DNA from: Planctomycetaceae bacterium
GTDB lineage: Bacteria; Planctomycetota; Planctomycetia; Planctomycetales; Planctomycetaceae
DNA: 64,000 nucleotides
Assembly: GCA_016795145.1 (NCBI GenBank)
Contig: JAEUII010000440.1
Location: forward strand, 25,706 to 89,705
Reading direction: 5' to 3'
A program made the translations under genes and the position numbers. The notes beneath the pieces are model-generated. The model did not search any database, was not told the origin of the DNA, and saw only the letters and a program-made list of their open reading frames with translations. This document shows, in pieces, positions 25,808-34,840 of the stretch (within the stretch, counting starts at the first letter, position 1; every line of letters begins with the position of its first letter).

Positions 25808-28228
25808 TCAGTCCTGTTCCCTCAACGACTTCAACTCCGGACGTTCCTTCGAGGCTTGAATCCTCTTGATCGCCTCACGAACTGCCTCAGCTTTCTGCCG
25901 GCTGAGTTTCTTCGGGAAGTTGACCTCGCCCCGGTCGAACCCGGCTGCCGTTTCTTCAAGATGTGGGATGACAGCCTGTGCTTCGGCTCCATAGGCGTCG
26001 AGTACTTCCAGAATCTCCGGTGTTCGGTGTTCGCTGGCCCACGGATTCTGAGTGCGCAGATAGTTGGCGGTGGCCTGCATGCCTTCCTTGATGTGATGGG
26101 AGGCCAGAACTTTCAGGCCGTTCAATCGCACGCCGTCGGCGAACATTTCTCCGCTGGGTGCTGGCGTTTCGATCGCTTCCAGAATGGTGGGCAGCAATGG
26201 TCTAATTTCCTGATAAGACAGGCGACGATAAACCTCACTGACTTCACTGCGGGCACGGCCGTCCTGATTCTGAAGGACTCGAGCGATCGCCTCGAGAAGT
26301 TTGTCCTTATCGACATCCTCAAGTGACTTCATTCGAGGAAGCATTGTTCCGAAAATTGCAAAGGCGACAAACCGCTGCTCCATTCCACGTGGGTCTTCGG
26401 GCGATGATGCACGAGTCATCAGGTTCAGCATGTCGGGCAGAGCAACCACGGCAGGTTTTCCGATCGCGGCAAGTGCCGAGGCCGCTCGGACACGAAGCCA
26501 GAGGTCTTTGTGCTGCAGCAAAGCCCGGAGCTTTGGAACAGCCGGAGCCGCATCGCCTCGCATGCTTTCCAGTGTCTGACAGGCTCCGATTTGAGCTTCC
26601 AGACTCTCTGAATCCAGCAAGGCGACGATGTCAGAGAGCGGTGGGTCTTTTCGCAGTGAAAGCTCCAGAGCCGCTCGTTCACGCACGATGGGTGACCAGG
26701 AGCCGAGACGTGCGACCAGTTCTGCATCTGTCATCGCAGTGTAGAAGCTTCTGCGGTCTTTGTTGTCCCATCCCCGACCATCAGCGATGATCGCCTGAGC
26801 TGTCTCGGATGCCAGCGGCTGAATAACACCGGGCGTTTTGCCAGTGAGCCGAATCTTTTTCAGTGGCACCGCGTAGCCAAGGAGATAGGCTCCCGTTGCA
26901 TCCCAGCCATGATAGCTGTCGTGATCGGGTTCGGGCGGACCTTGATGTGTGAACGTGCCATCGTGGCGTCTCGCCAGGTCGTGATACCAGCCACCGAACT
27001 CCTGCATCCAGGCACCTGTCGCCTGCGGGCCTGCCTGTCCAATGGCCGGCAACGACCACAGCAGATTGAAGTAGTTGCCCGTGTGCCCGCAATCTCGCTC
27101 ATTGCCATGCGACGCCAGAGCCATGCGAGTAAAGTAATTCGCGGCTGTTGATTCACCAAGATGATTGAACAGAACTGCCGCCATGCCGCACTTGCCATTG
27201 TCTTCGTGAGTTTCCGTCCATGCGGCGTGATCACCGTACGGAACAGCTCCCTTGCCGGTGTAGAAGCGAAGAAGTCGCGCGCTGAGATCAACCGCATGAG
27301 CGACCTCGGGATCTTTCACACCCGCATCACGAGCCAGCAACAGACCGATTGTGAGCGGAAGACCAGGGGAGTTCATCATGCCGTAACCCTGGAGACGACC
27401 ATCCGGCAACGCAAACGTGTGTCCCCAGGAACCGACAGCACTCTGGCCCTTCGCAGCTTCCAGTGCCAGCCTTCGCAGTCCCGGCACCACGGAAACGTCG
27501 TCTGTTGCGATGACGTATTCCGCGAGGAAGATCATCACGTAGCCGTAATACCAGGTTCTGAAATCTGACGTCTTGAAGTTCGCCGCCCACTGAGCTTCTC
27601 TGGCGACCAACGCTTTGTGCGAAGGATCTCCTCCGGCAAGCAGCGCGAGCGCGTTGAGACAACGTGGGATCGGGTCTGTCTGATCGCCGTAGTCTTCCGC
27701 GGAGACTCGTTCCGCAAGAGTCTTCAGCCCCTGCTCAAGGATGAGTTTCGACTTGGGGCAGTCAAATGGTGCGGTGGAACTGAATGAACCAAGGACGGGC
27801 AACGAGACTGTGACGTCCTCGGTTTTTCCAGCGCGCCATCGAGTCAGAACAAGTTTGCCGCTGCCTGATTCCGCCGTCGAAACCGCTTGCCCGAATTCAG
27901 TGCGAGGGTCGATCGAGAACGGTTGACCACCGACGCCCAGAATCACGTCACCCACGGCGATGATCCCATCGGCAGGTGAGCCAGCATCGACTGCTGTGAC
28001 GATGATCTGCCTCGCATCCTTCGTCACGAGCTTGTCCGAGAACATCCAGCCTCGCAAACCCGTCGGGCCCAGGTTCCAGTCGTGTTTCGCTTCTGATGGG
28101 ACGACATCGCCTTTTGTGAAGTCCGGGATCTTTGGCGACTTGTCGTCAGGTGCAGCGAACGTGGATTGATTCGCAGAGAGCCAAACGAGAGCGGTGAGTA
28201 TCCAAACGTAGATTGTCTTCATGTCCAT
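25808..28228 (-). CDS. Secreted DUF6288 protein with PDZ domain and HEAT-like repeats
   Basis: 806 residues. A signal peptide covers about 1-25 (W-I-L-T-A-L-V-W-L-S). A PDZ-like domain is seen at about 60-145 (G-S-P-A-D-G-I-I-A-V-G-D-V-I-L-G-V-G-G). The middle (about 180-500) has an alpha/alpha-barrel look with W-Y-Y-G-Y, G-S-W-G-H-T-F, H-G-N-E-R-D-C-G-H-T-G and W-D-A-T-G-A-Y-L-L-G, typical of DUF6288. HEAT-like repeats occupy about 500-690 (R-A-A-L-E-L-S, D-A-A-P-A-V-P-K-L, R-A-A-S-A-L-A-A-I-G). Enzyme activity is unknown. The start is either ATG 28228 or ATG 28222. It ends 16 bases from the convergent kinase-like gene. Confidence 0.85.
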   Translation of the reverse strand: MDMKTIYVWILTALVWLSANQSTFAAPDDKSPKIPDFTKGDVVPSEAKHDWNLGPTGLRGWMFSDKLVTKDARQIIVTAVDAGSPADGIIAVGDVILGVGGQPFSIDPRTEFGQAVSTAESGSGKLVLTRWRAGKTEDVTVSLPVLGSFSSTAPFDCPKSKLILEQGLKTLAERVSAEDYGDQTDPIPRCLNALALLAGGDPSHKALVAREAQWAANFKTSDFRTWYYGYVMIFLAEYVIATDDVSVVPGLRRLALEAAKGQSAVGSWGHTFALPDGRLQGYGMMNSPGLPLTIGLLLARDAGVKDPEVAHAVDLSARLLRFYTGKGAVPYGDHAAWTETHEDNGKCGMAAVLFNHLGESTAANYFTRMALASHGNERDCGHTGNYFNLLWSLPAIGQAGPQATGAWMQEFGGWYHDLARRHDGTFTHQGPPEPDHDSYHGWDATGAYLLGYAVPLKKIRLTGKTPGVIQPLASETAQAIIADGRGWDNKDRRSFYTAMTDAELVARLGSWSPIVRERAALELSLRKDPPLSDIVALLDSESLEAQIGACQTLESMRGDAAPAVPKLRALLQHKDLWLRVRAASALAAIGKPAVVALPDMLNLMTRASSPEDPRGMEQRFVAFAIFGTMLPRMKSLEDVDKDKLLEAIARVLQNQDGRARSEVSEVYRRLSYQEIRPLLPTILEAIETPAPSGEMFADGVRLNGLKVLASHHIKEGMQATANYLRTQNPWASEHRTPEILEVLDAYGAEAQAVIPHLEETAAGFDRGEVNFPKKLSRQKAEAVREAIKRIQASKERPELKSLREQD

Positions 28229-28247
28229 CCTGTTTCCGATCCCAATT

Positions 28248-28531
28248 CGGCGAGCGGCCTGGCGTTAGCCGGCCGGTACATCACACGCCGATACAAACCA
28301 CAACCCGGCGAGCGGCCGGTGTCAACCGGCCGGTACACCACAAGCCCATACCACAACACAACCCGATACATCACATCGTTGAAACACAAAATCGCATACC
28401 GGGAAGCTGACGCATCCCGCTCGCCAGAATGATTCAGGGGATTGACCAAAACTCGATTCATCCACACATCATGCGGCATCACGTCATCACAAAATCGCAT
28501 ACCGGCCGGTTGACACCGGGGCCGCTCGCCG
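28248..28531. repeat. Cluster of four GC-rich repeats in opposite orientations (family D)
   Basis: Two forward units (from 28248 and from 28306) read CGGCGAGCGGCC...CCGGCCGGTAC; two inverted units end at about 28425 and 28531, each introduced by AAAATCGCATACCGG. The forward and inverted copies can pair into long hairpins. The cluster fills the gap between the sorbosone-dehydrogenase-like gene and the DUF6288 gene, both on the minus strand, and could act as a terminator or mRNA 3' structure. No gene is seen in this 316-base gap. Confidence 0.8.
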
Positions 28532-28544
28532 TTTGTTGAATTCA

Positions 28545-30089
28545 TCATCGCACGGGTATCTCATTCACGGTGTAAAACGCATTTCGATGGAGCAACTCTT
28601 CGTTGTCCCGGGATCGAAGGCGTACAAGGTCGAGTTCGTACACGAACCCTTTTTGTATCTTGTCGAGCGTGATCGTGGCGGAGAGGCCGTCGTCGGCGAG
28701 CGTCACAGAGGTCACGACCGGTTTGTGCTGATCAATCTCCGGGCCGCCATAGCCGGCGTGGTACGGATGAGTAAACGCGGAGACGGCATAAGACTCGGGG
28801 GCTTTGCCCGTGACAGGTTCAACGGGTTTCGTGAACGTGATGCGAAACCCATCTGGCTCAATCGTGATGCGATTGATTTCGAATGGCATGCGACCGTTCC
28901 ATTCCAGTCGTTCCAGTGCAAATGGTTTGATGCCTCGCACAGGCCAGCCGCGATTGGTGCCGCCGCAGATCAGATGACCGCCAGGCGTGAAGTCGGTGTT
29001 CAGGATGCCTGTCGAGAGTCCTTCGCGAAACGGATAGCAGGCTCCCTGCCAGACACCGTTTACCTGTTCCGTTGTGGCTCGCATCAGGATCGACTGCGTG
29101 TAATCTCCCAGGAACAGTTGGTTCTCAAACGGACCAAACTTGCCGCCAGTTCGGTTCACTGTGAAGGCCGTGATCGATCGACCCATGCGAATGTACGGAA
29201 AGACGACAGAGTAGGGCACAAGCTCCGGGACTCGTTCCTTCTCCGTGACAATGCGAGTGCCGGAATTTGGCTTGGTCGGTTCCGGTCCAAGTTCCGGTGA
29301 ATACTGATACCACTCAAAGCTGGCGGGATGACCGTGAAAGCTGCGAGGCGAGACGGCCTTCAGGCTGCATGAGCAATTCCATGGGCCCTGGCTTTCGATG
29401 TAGAACAAAGCACCGTGTTCATCGAATCCAATTCCGCCCGGACTTCTCAGACCACTGGCAAACGATGTTGTCTTTCCGTCGCGATCGACTTTCATAATGA
29501 AGCCGCGATTCAGTGCATAGGAATGATACGATTCTGACAAGCCCAGTGCGACGAACTGATTGCCCTCCGGATCCAGCTTTGAGCCAAAGGCATACTCGTG
29601 ATAGTTCGCATAGCCCCACGCATCCGAAATCGTCTCGAAGCGATCGGCGATTCCGTCGCCATTTGCATCACTGACGCGAGTCACTTCGCAGCTTTGAGTC
29701 ACTCGAAAGGCTCCATTCTGCCACGTGAGACCAAAGATCTCGTCGAGCCCTGAAGCGAAGCGATGAAACTTCGGATTGGGCTTCGGAGCATCAATACCGT
29801 CGATGATAAAGATCTCACCGTGGCGAGTTCCGACGGCAAGACGCTGGTCGGGCAAAACGGCGAAGGCTCCGGCTTCGATCACCGTGTCCTTCGGCAGGGG
29901 AATACTGACGATCGGATAATATTCACGTTCCCGTTCTTCGGTTCCCCAGCGTTCACCTACTTCTTCGGCCCGCGCGCTTTGGAAGGGCGTGCCAGTGATC
30001 AATGAAAGAAGCAGGGAGAACAGGACGTGACAAGACCGACGTGTGAACACGCTGGAGTTGCCGTTGCCGTGTTGTTGGATTGTCAACAT
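28545..30089 (-). CDS. Secreted sorbosone/glucose-dehydrogenase-like beta-propeller protein
   Basis: 514 residues from ATG 30089, selected because GAGGA lies eight bases upstream; a longer frame starts at 30134. A hydrophobic segment follows (C-H-V-L-F-S-L-L-L-S-L-I-T-G). Propeller signatures include F-A-V-L-P-D-Q-R-L-A-V-G-T-R-H-G-E-I, F-A-S-G-L-D-E-I-F-G-L, D-A-N-G-D-G-I-A-D-R-F and F-A-S-G-L-R-S-P-G-G-I-G. These are typical of the PQQ-type soluble glucose/sorbosone dehydrogenase fold common in planctomycetes. It probably oxidises a sugar in the periplasm and passes electrons to the five-heme cytochrome, whose gene ends 25 bases upstream on the same strand. Cofactor binding is inferred from fold only. 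Confidence 0.85.
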   Translation of the reverse strand: MLTIQQHGNGNSSVFTRRSCHVLFSLLLSLITGTPFQSARAEEVGERWGTEEREREYYPIVSIPLPKDTVIEAGAFAVLPDQRLAVGTRHGEIFIIDGIDAPKPNPKFHRFASGLDEIFGLTWQNGAFRVTQSCEVTRVSDANGDGIADRFETISDAWGYANYHEYAFGSKLDPEGNQFVALGLSESYHSYALNRGFIMKVDRDGKTTSFASGLRSPGGIGFDEHGALFYIESQGPWNCSCSLKAVSPRSFHGHPASFEWYQYSPELGPEPTKPNSGTRIVTEKERVPELVPYSVVFPYIRMGRSITAFTVNRTGGKFGPFENQLFLGDYTQSILMRATTEQVNGVWQGACYPFREGLSTGILNTDFTPGGHLICGGTNRGWPVRGIKPFALERLEWNGRMPFEINRITIEPDGFRITFTKPVEPVTGKAPESYAVSAFTHPYHAGYGGPEIDQHKPVVTSVTLADDGLSATITLDKIQKGFVYELDLVRLRSRDNEELLHRNAFYTVNEIPVR

Positions 30090-30114
30090 CGTGTTCCTCG
30101 CCTTTGGCTGTGAG

Positions 30115-32526
30115 TTACTTTTTGACAGGTTCATAAAGAAACTCCAGCGTGGATTTTCCCTGAGGAAGTTGAAGATTCAGCAGAAGCTCCGACTGTCCCG
30201 GAGTCTCTGCGAGCGGTCTTAGCATGGCCTCGACATTCGGAATCGTCAGGCGAAGTCGGTTCGTGTGAAAGACGGTTTCCGATTCCTTTTGAATGTCACC
30301 CGTGAGTGCTCGAAACCACAACGGCTGTTCCTCCGGAGCCTGAAGCTGAATGATTCGACGCAGCTGGACTGACGTGTCTGTTCGGACGGCGACGCAGGTG
30401 TCTTCCATTTCAACAGCGCCGCTGCGATAGAGGAACGTTGGAACGAAGTGTTCATCCAGGACATAGCCGCGGAACTGGTAGCCGACGTTCTTTGGATACA
30501 GAGGATTTGGATTCCTGCGGGCGTCTTTTGTCATCACCGGCATCAAAGGCCACGCGTCGTTTTCGCTTGAGAGTTGTGCAAAGGAAACATCCTGAGCAAG
30601 CGTGATGGGATCGCTGGCCGGATTGAAATCGCCGGATCCCTGACCACTCCAGTTCACGTGAATGAAATCGCCCGGCCAGATCGCGGATAGTGTTCCGGTT
30701 TCGGCGTTGAAGGCGTAGCTGATTTTTTCCGGTAACCCGACCGCAATGCCTCGGAACCCGGCGACTCGGCTACGACCTCGATGCAGCACCGCCTGATCAG
30801 CGACTTCCAGTTTTGTGCTGACCCCGCGAACGCCTGGCGGGTCGGCCGCAGATGTGCCGAGCGACAGGTAGTACCAGATCGACTCAATCTGCTGATCGGT
30901 ATTGCCATCAAGGATCGTTGTAAAGACAGCCCGCCCATTGGGCCATGCTGTCGGCATCACCGTTCGAGGACGGAACGCACCGGGGTTGCGAAGATACGCG
31001 TTGAACCACGCCGGCTGCAGACGCTGATAACTGGTCAGCAGATCGATCCCCTGGTTCAGCTGCGCCGCTTTGCCGTTGAACGTGTGGCAGGCAATACAGT
31101 TGGCACCTTTGTCGCCGAGAAGCTCACGGCCAGCAGCTCGAAGTCGCTTCTCTCTTTCACGTTCTTCGTCGTTCTGTGTTTCCGGGTTCGGAATCAGCAT
31201 CCCCGGACCATCCAGATGATCAAGACGCGCGAAGACATCCGGCAGATGGCGAAGGTTGGCCGTTCCATACTGGGGCATACGAGTCGACATGTAGAACCGA
31301 ATGCTCTCGCCGTCAAAGAGAACTCGTTTCATCCATGCCGGCTGCAGTTTCGCACCGACAAGAGTGAGTGGCGGAGGGATGCGGCCATCGTCGCCCAGCT
31401 TCAGTTCACTGCCGACAAAGAACTCATTGTGTGAATCATGAACGCCACCGTAGTCGTCACGCACATGGCAGGCAATGCAGCGAAACGTTGTGAGTGTCTT
31501 GGCGAGTGTGATCTGATCGGATTCAGCGGGAGTCTTTGCGTTTGACGATGTTGCCGACCATGAAGCGGCAATGGCGTCGACCTGAGACTGTTCGAGGGAA
31601 TACTTGGGGCTTCGATCATTCGCCTTTGAGAGGCAGCCTTTTGTGGAATCGATCTTATTCGTCGCTGGAAGTAACGCGGCGGCAGTGAATCCTGGCAGAG
31701 CATGACATGCCGCGCAGTTCAGTTCTTTGAACAGCGCACGACCTTTCTCAACCAGTGTCGCATCCGTTGTCAGCGGCTTGACTGGTGTGGTTGTTGTGCG
31801 AGTCAGATACTGTGCGATGGCGGACGATTCGGCGGGTGTCAGTTTCATGTCCGGCATGCGACCGGAGGCCCGCACTTGAAGAGGCTGAAAGAGGAACTGC
31901 CTGAGCGAATCCGTGCTGTACTTGGCCGCCACATGACCGATCGGAACATTGACTGGTGCAAAGGCCTTGCCCGGCGCCGCAGCCACATCGGCGTCTTCTT
32001 CATCTTCCTGAGCAGGATCCTTTGGCGGCTCGGTGTTCCCTGCGGCAGAGGAATCCTGCGAGCCATGACAGGCCACACAGCCAACGGAATGAAACAGGTT
32101 CTTTCCCTGTTCCGCAGTGGCTTCGGCGCTTTCACTGTCTGGGTTGGTCGTTCCCAACTGGGTCGACGACTGAGCGACCAGAAAATGTGTCAGAGCCTCG
32201 GCGATCGCCTGACGCTCAGACGCCGGCTGTGACGCGAGCATGTCCGGCATTGTGGTTCCCGGATGAGCAGCAGAAGGAGATTCCAGAAATCGCTGCAGGT
32301 AATCCGGTCTGATCCGACTGCCGACTTGAGACAGGTTCGGAGCCGTTTTCTCGGGAAGAGAACTACGGCCAATGCCATCGTGACATGCCGCACACCGAAG
32401 TTCCGAAATCAGAACGCTGCCCGCTTCCGACTGCGACAACGGATGATGGCCCGGAATCGCGGGATCACCTGCCGCAGCCACTGAGCCGGCGAGGACAAAT
32501 GCAATCAGCGGTAAGACTCTGGTCAT
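30115..32526 (-). CDS. Exported multiheme cytochrome c (five CxxCH)
   Basis: 803 residues with a signal peptide (L-P-L-I-A-F-V-L-A-G-S-V-A-A-A). Five c-type heme motifs occur: C-A-A-C-H at 45-49, C-V-A-C-H at 150-154, C-A-A-C-H at 271-275, C-I-A-C-H at 350-354 and C-I-A-C-H at 477-481, each in a mono-heme-like module with distal M-P-D-M or M-P motifs. The last 300 residues carry no heme motif and look beta-rich. Together with the propeller protein 25 bases downstream it probably forms a periplasmic sugar-oxidation/electron-transfer unit. An acidic, Pro-rich linker lies near residues 165-190. Confidence 0.9.
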   Translation of the reverse strand: MTRVLPLIAFVLAGSVAAAGDPAIPGHHPLSQSEAGSVLISELRCAACHDGIGRSSLPEKTAPNLSQVGSRIRPDYLQRFLESPSAAHPGTTMPDMLASQPASERQAIAEALTHFLVAQSSTQLGTTNPDSESAEATAEQGKNLFHSVGCVACHGSQDSSAAGNTEPPKDPAQEDEEDADVAAAPGKAFAPVNVPIGHVAAKYSTDSLRQFLFQPLQVRASGRMPDMKLTPAESSAIAQYLTRTTTTPVKPLTTDATLVEKGRALFKELNCAACHALPGFTAAALLPATNKIDSTKGCLSKANDRSPKYSLEQSQVDAIAASWSATSSNAKTPAESDQITLAKTLTTFRCIACHVRDDYGGVHDSHNEFFVGSELKLGDDGRIPPPLTLVGAKLQPAWMKRVLFDGESIRFYMSTRMPQYGTANLRHLPDVFARLDHLDGPGMLIPNPETQNDEEREREKRLRAAGRELLGDKGANCIACHTFNGKAAQLNQGIDLLTSYQRLQPAWFNAYLRNPGAFRPRTVMPTAWPNGRAVFTTILDGNTDQQIESIWYYLSLGTSAADPPGVRGVSTKLEVADQAVLHRGRSRVAGFRGIAVGLPEKISYAFNAETGTLSAIWPGDFIHVNWSGQGSGDFNPASDPITLAQDVSFAQLSSENDAWPLMPVMTKDARRNPNPLYPKNVGYQFRGYVLDEHFVPTFLYRSGAVEMEDTCVAVRTDTSVQLRRIIQLQAPEEQPLWFRALTGDIQKESETVFHTNRLRLTIPNVEAMLRPLAETPGQSELLLNLQLPQGKSTLEFLYEPVKK

Positions 32527-32619
32527 GTGAGATTATCTTCAGGCGAGCCAAGGACACAGTGATGATGAAACGAAATGTGGCAACATTGAACACCAGGTCG
32601 TTCATCGATGAATCTGCTT

Positions 32620-34704
32620 TCATGACGCTGCGGGTCCGGCCGGCAGGTTCTGCAACAGATATCTCAGAATATGCATCCGGACATGGACAACAGTTCCATC
32701 CCCTTCACGCAGTCCATGATCTCGATTCGGGTAGACCATATAGTCGAACGGTTTTCCCAGCTTGATGAGCCGATCAACCAGGCCTTCGATAATCTGAATG
32801 TGCGTATTGGTTTCACCGGATCCCGTCATGATCAGCAGCTTGCCTTTCAGACCGTCGGCAAAGTTGATTGGTGCTGATCGTTCATATCCTTCCGCGTTGA
32901 CTTCTCGTGTCCGCATGAAGATCTCCTGAAACCATGCGTTGTAGAGATGGGGTTGCGGTTTGGGTACGACGGCGATCCCCACGTGATAGGAATCCGGCTT
33001 GCGGAACATGGCGTTCAGCGTGTTCGAGCCACCGCCACTCCATCCCCAGATGCCGACCCGGTCGAGATCGACAAAAGAACATTGCCTCGCGAGTGCCTTC
33101 AGCCCTGCTTCCTGTTCTTCTGTGGAAAGCGGTCCGAGACTGCCGAAAATGGCTCTTCGCCACGCTGCACCCTTCGGCGCGGGAGTTCCTCGGTTATCGA
33201 TTGATACGACCACATAACCCATTTCGGCGACCACACGATGAAAGTCAATCTGTGCCGTGCCCCAGTCGTCGAGCACCGTTTGGGCATGAGGTTCACCGTA
33301 GACATAGACAAAGACCGGGTACTTCTTCGACGGATCAAAATCCCGAGGTTTCAGCATCCAGGCATCGAAGAAAAGACCATCACCGATATCGAGCTTGAGG
33401 AACTCTGCCGGCTGACAGGAAATCGACTTCATCCGATCACGGATCTCGTGATTGTCCTCAAGCAGACTGACAACGCGATGTGTCTCAACTTCAATCAGCT
33501 CATGAATCGGTGGATCATTCAGAGTTGAATACGTATGAACGGCCCACCTGGCATCCGGGGAGAAATTATATCCGTGCGTGCCAGACTGGTTCTCCGGGGA
33601 GATCCGCTGCATCTTGCCGGAGCCATCGAGCGGGACGCGATAAAGGTATCTTTGAGTTCCGTTGTCAGGCGAAGCGTAGAAGTAGTACCAGCCGCGCTCT
33701 TCGTCGATGACCGCGCGATCGATGATGTCGTATTCTCCCGGGGTCAGCAGGGCCAGTTCTTTTCCGTCGCGAGAATAGCGTCGTGCGTGTCTCCATCCAT
33801 CCTTCTCACTGACGACAACAAACTCCTTACCGTCCTGAAGCCATGTGAGCCCTGAGTTCCAGCCCTGACTTGCTTCTACCCATGCATCGTTTGTTTCCGA
33901 GTAGATTGTTGTGACACTGCCGCCAACGCGGACCAGCAGGAAATCGCGGCGATCGCGGAACCGGCTGAATTTTTCGACAAGCACTTCATCCGAGTTACCT
34001 GCCCATTCGACCTGCCCGAGATACATCCCCTCTTCCGGGCATTCCACGGGCAGCCATGTCAGGTTCTTTCCGTCAGCATCCACGACTCCGATTCGCAGCT
34101 TCTCGATGCTTCCTCCGACTCGCGCGAACCGATGTTGCTGGACTTCAGGATAAGACGGATCACCGGGCACAAGCACTGACCGTTGCTTGACGTCGGTGTA
34201 GTCCGCTTCAATGAAAAGGACTCGAGCTCCGTCCGGACTCCAGGCAGGATCGCGAAACTCGATATCTCTGCCTTCCAAACCGGAGACCAGAACAGTCTCC
34301 TGCTGATTGCTCTGGTCGACTGCAACGACCTTGTCGCGACGAGTCTCAAGTCGCAGCGTACCATGCACCAGATGAGCGGAGTCCTTCTGCACAAGCTGTT
34401 TGCCATCCGACTTCCAGACACTTCGAGCACCTGCTGTGACGTTGTAGAACCACTGGGCTTGCTTCCCGGTGGTTGGTTCTGGTTGCTCAACGACAAATCC
34501 CGAACTGTCGCTCAGCCATGTTGGCCGGAAAGCCTTCGCTCGAAACTCCCCGCGTTCATAAATCGCCTTCAATCGAGCTTCCGCTGTCGCTTGCCACGCT
34601 TCCTGCGCGCGAACGTCGTGCATGCTGAAAAGTGCATGGAATGACACAACTGCCAGGAAGATGATCCCGGCTTTCCACGGACAGGCTGACTTGATGAGTT
34701 TCAT
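32620..34704 (-). CDS. S9 family prolyl oligopeptidase / DPP IV-like secreted peptidase
   Basis: 694 residues from ATG 34704; a GTG at 34710 is the alternative. A signal peptide lies at the N-terminus (I-I-F-L-A-V-V-S-F-H-A-L-F-S). A beta-propeller (about 60-420) precedes the catalytic hydrolase domain (about 440-690). The nucleophile elbow G-W-S-G-G-G gives Ser556; the terminal H is His663 in N-R-D-H-G. At the usual H-G-x-x-D-D-N-V-H site the sequence is T-G-S-G-E-T-N-T-H, so the expected acidic residue is Glu631 rather than Asp. It would release dipeptides or cleave small peptides in the periplasm. The substitution could modify or weaken activity. Confidence 0.88.
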   Translation of the reverse strand: MKLIKSACPWKAGIIFLAVVSFHALFSMHDVRAQEAWQATAEARLKAIYERGEFRAKAFRPTWLSDSSGFVVEQPEPTTGKQAQWFYNVTAGARSVWKSDGKQLVQKDSAHLVHGTLRLETRRDKVVAVDQSNQQETVLVSGLEGRDIEFRDPAWSPDGARVLFIEADYTDVKQRSVLVPGDPSYPEVQQHRFARVGGSIEKLRIGVVDADGKNLTWLPVECPEEGMYLGQVEWAGNSDEVLVEKFSRFRDRRDFLLVRVGGSVTTIYSETNDAWVEASQGWNSGLTWLQDGKEFVVVSEKDGWRHARRYSRDGKELALLTPGEYDIIDRAVIDEERGWYYFYASPDNGTQRYLYRVPLDGSGKMQRISPENQSGTHGYNFSPDARWAVHTYSTLNDPPIHELIEVETHRVVSLLEDNHEIRDRMKSISCQPAEFLKLDIGDGLFFDAWMLKPRDFDPSKKYPVFVYVYGEPHAQTVLDDWGTAQIDFHRVVAEMGYVVVSIDNRGTPAPKGAAWRRAIFGSLGPLSTEEQEAGLKALARQCSFVDLDRVGIWGWSGGGSNTLNAMFRKPDSYHVGIAVVPKPQPHLYNAWFQEIFMRTREVNAEGYERSAPINFADGLKGKLLIMTGSGETNTHIQIIEGLVDRLIKLGKPFDYMVYPNRDHGLREGDGTVVHVRMHILRYLLQNLPAGPAAS

Positions 34705-34736
34705 GATCACTTTGCCTTAAACGACCCGGATTCAGT

Positions 34737-34821
34737 TGAGCCTGAGGCGCTAGCCGATTCAATGTTCCAGTCCGCCGAAACGAAATCCGTCAAAGCGAAG
34801 TCGGCTAGCGCCTCAGGCTCA
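34737..34821. repeat. Perfect 21-bp inverted repeat with a 43-bp spacer (family E)
   Basis: The arm at 34737-34757 (TGAGCCTGAGGCGCTAG..) is exactly complementary to the arm at 34801-34821 (TCGGCTAGCGCCTCAG..). The spacer, itself AT-richer, spans 34758-34800. It lies between the peptidase start and the SGNH esterase stop, both on the minus strand, so a long hairpin would form in the transcript after the esterase gene. Confidence 0.9.
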
Positions 34822-34840
34822 GAGGGCTTAGACGGGGGCA

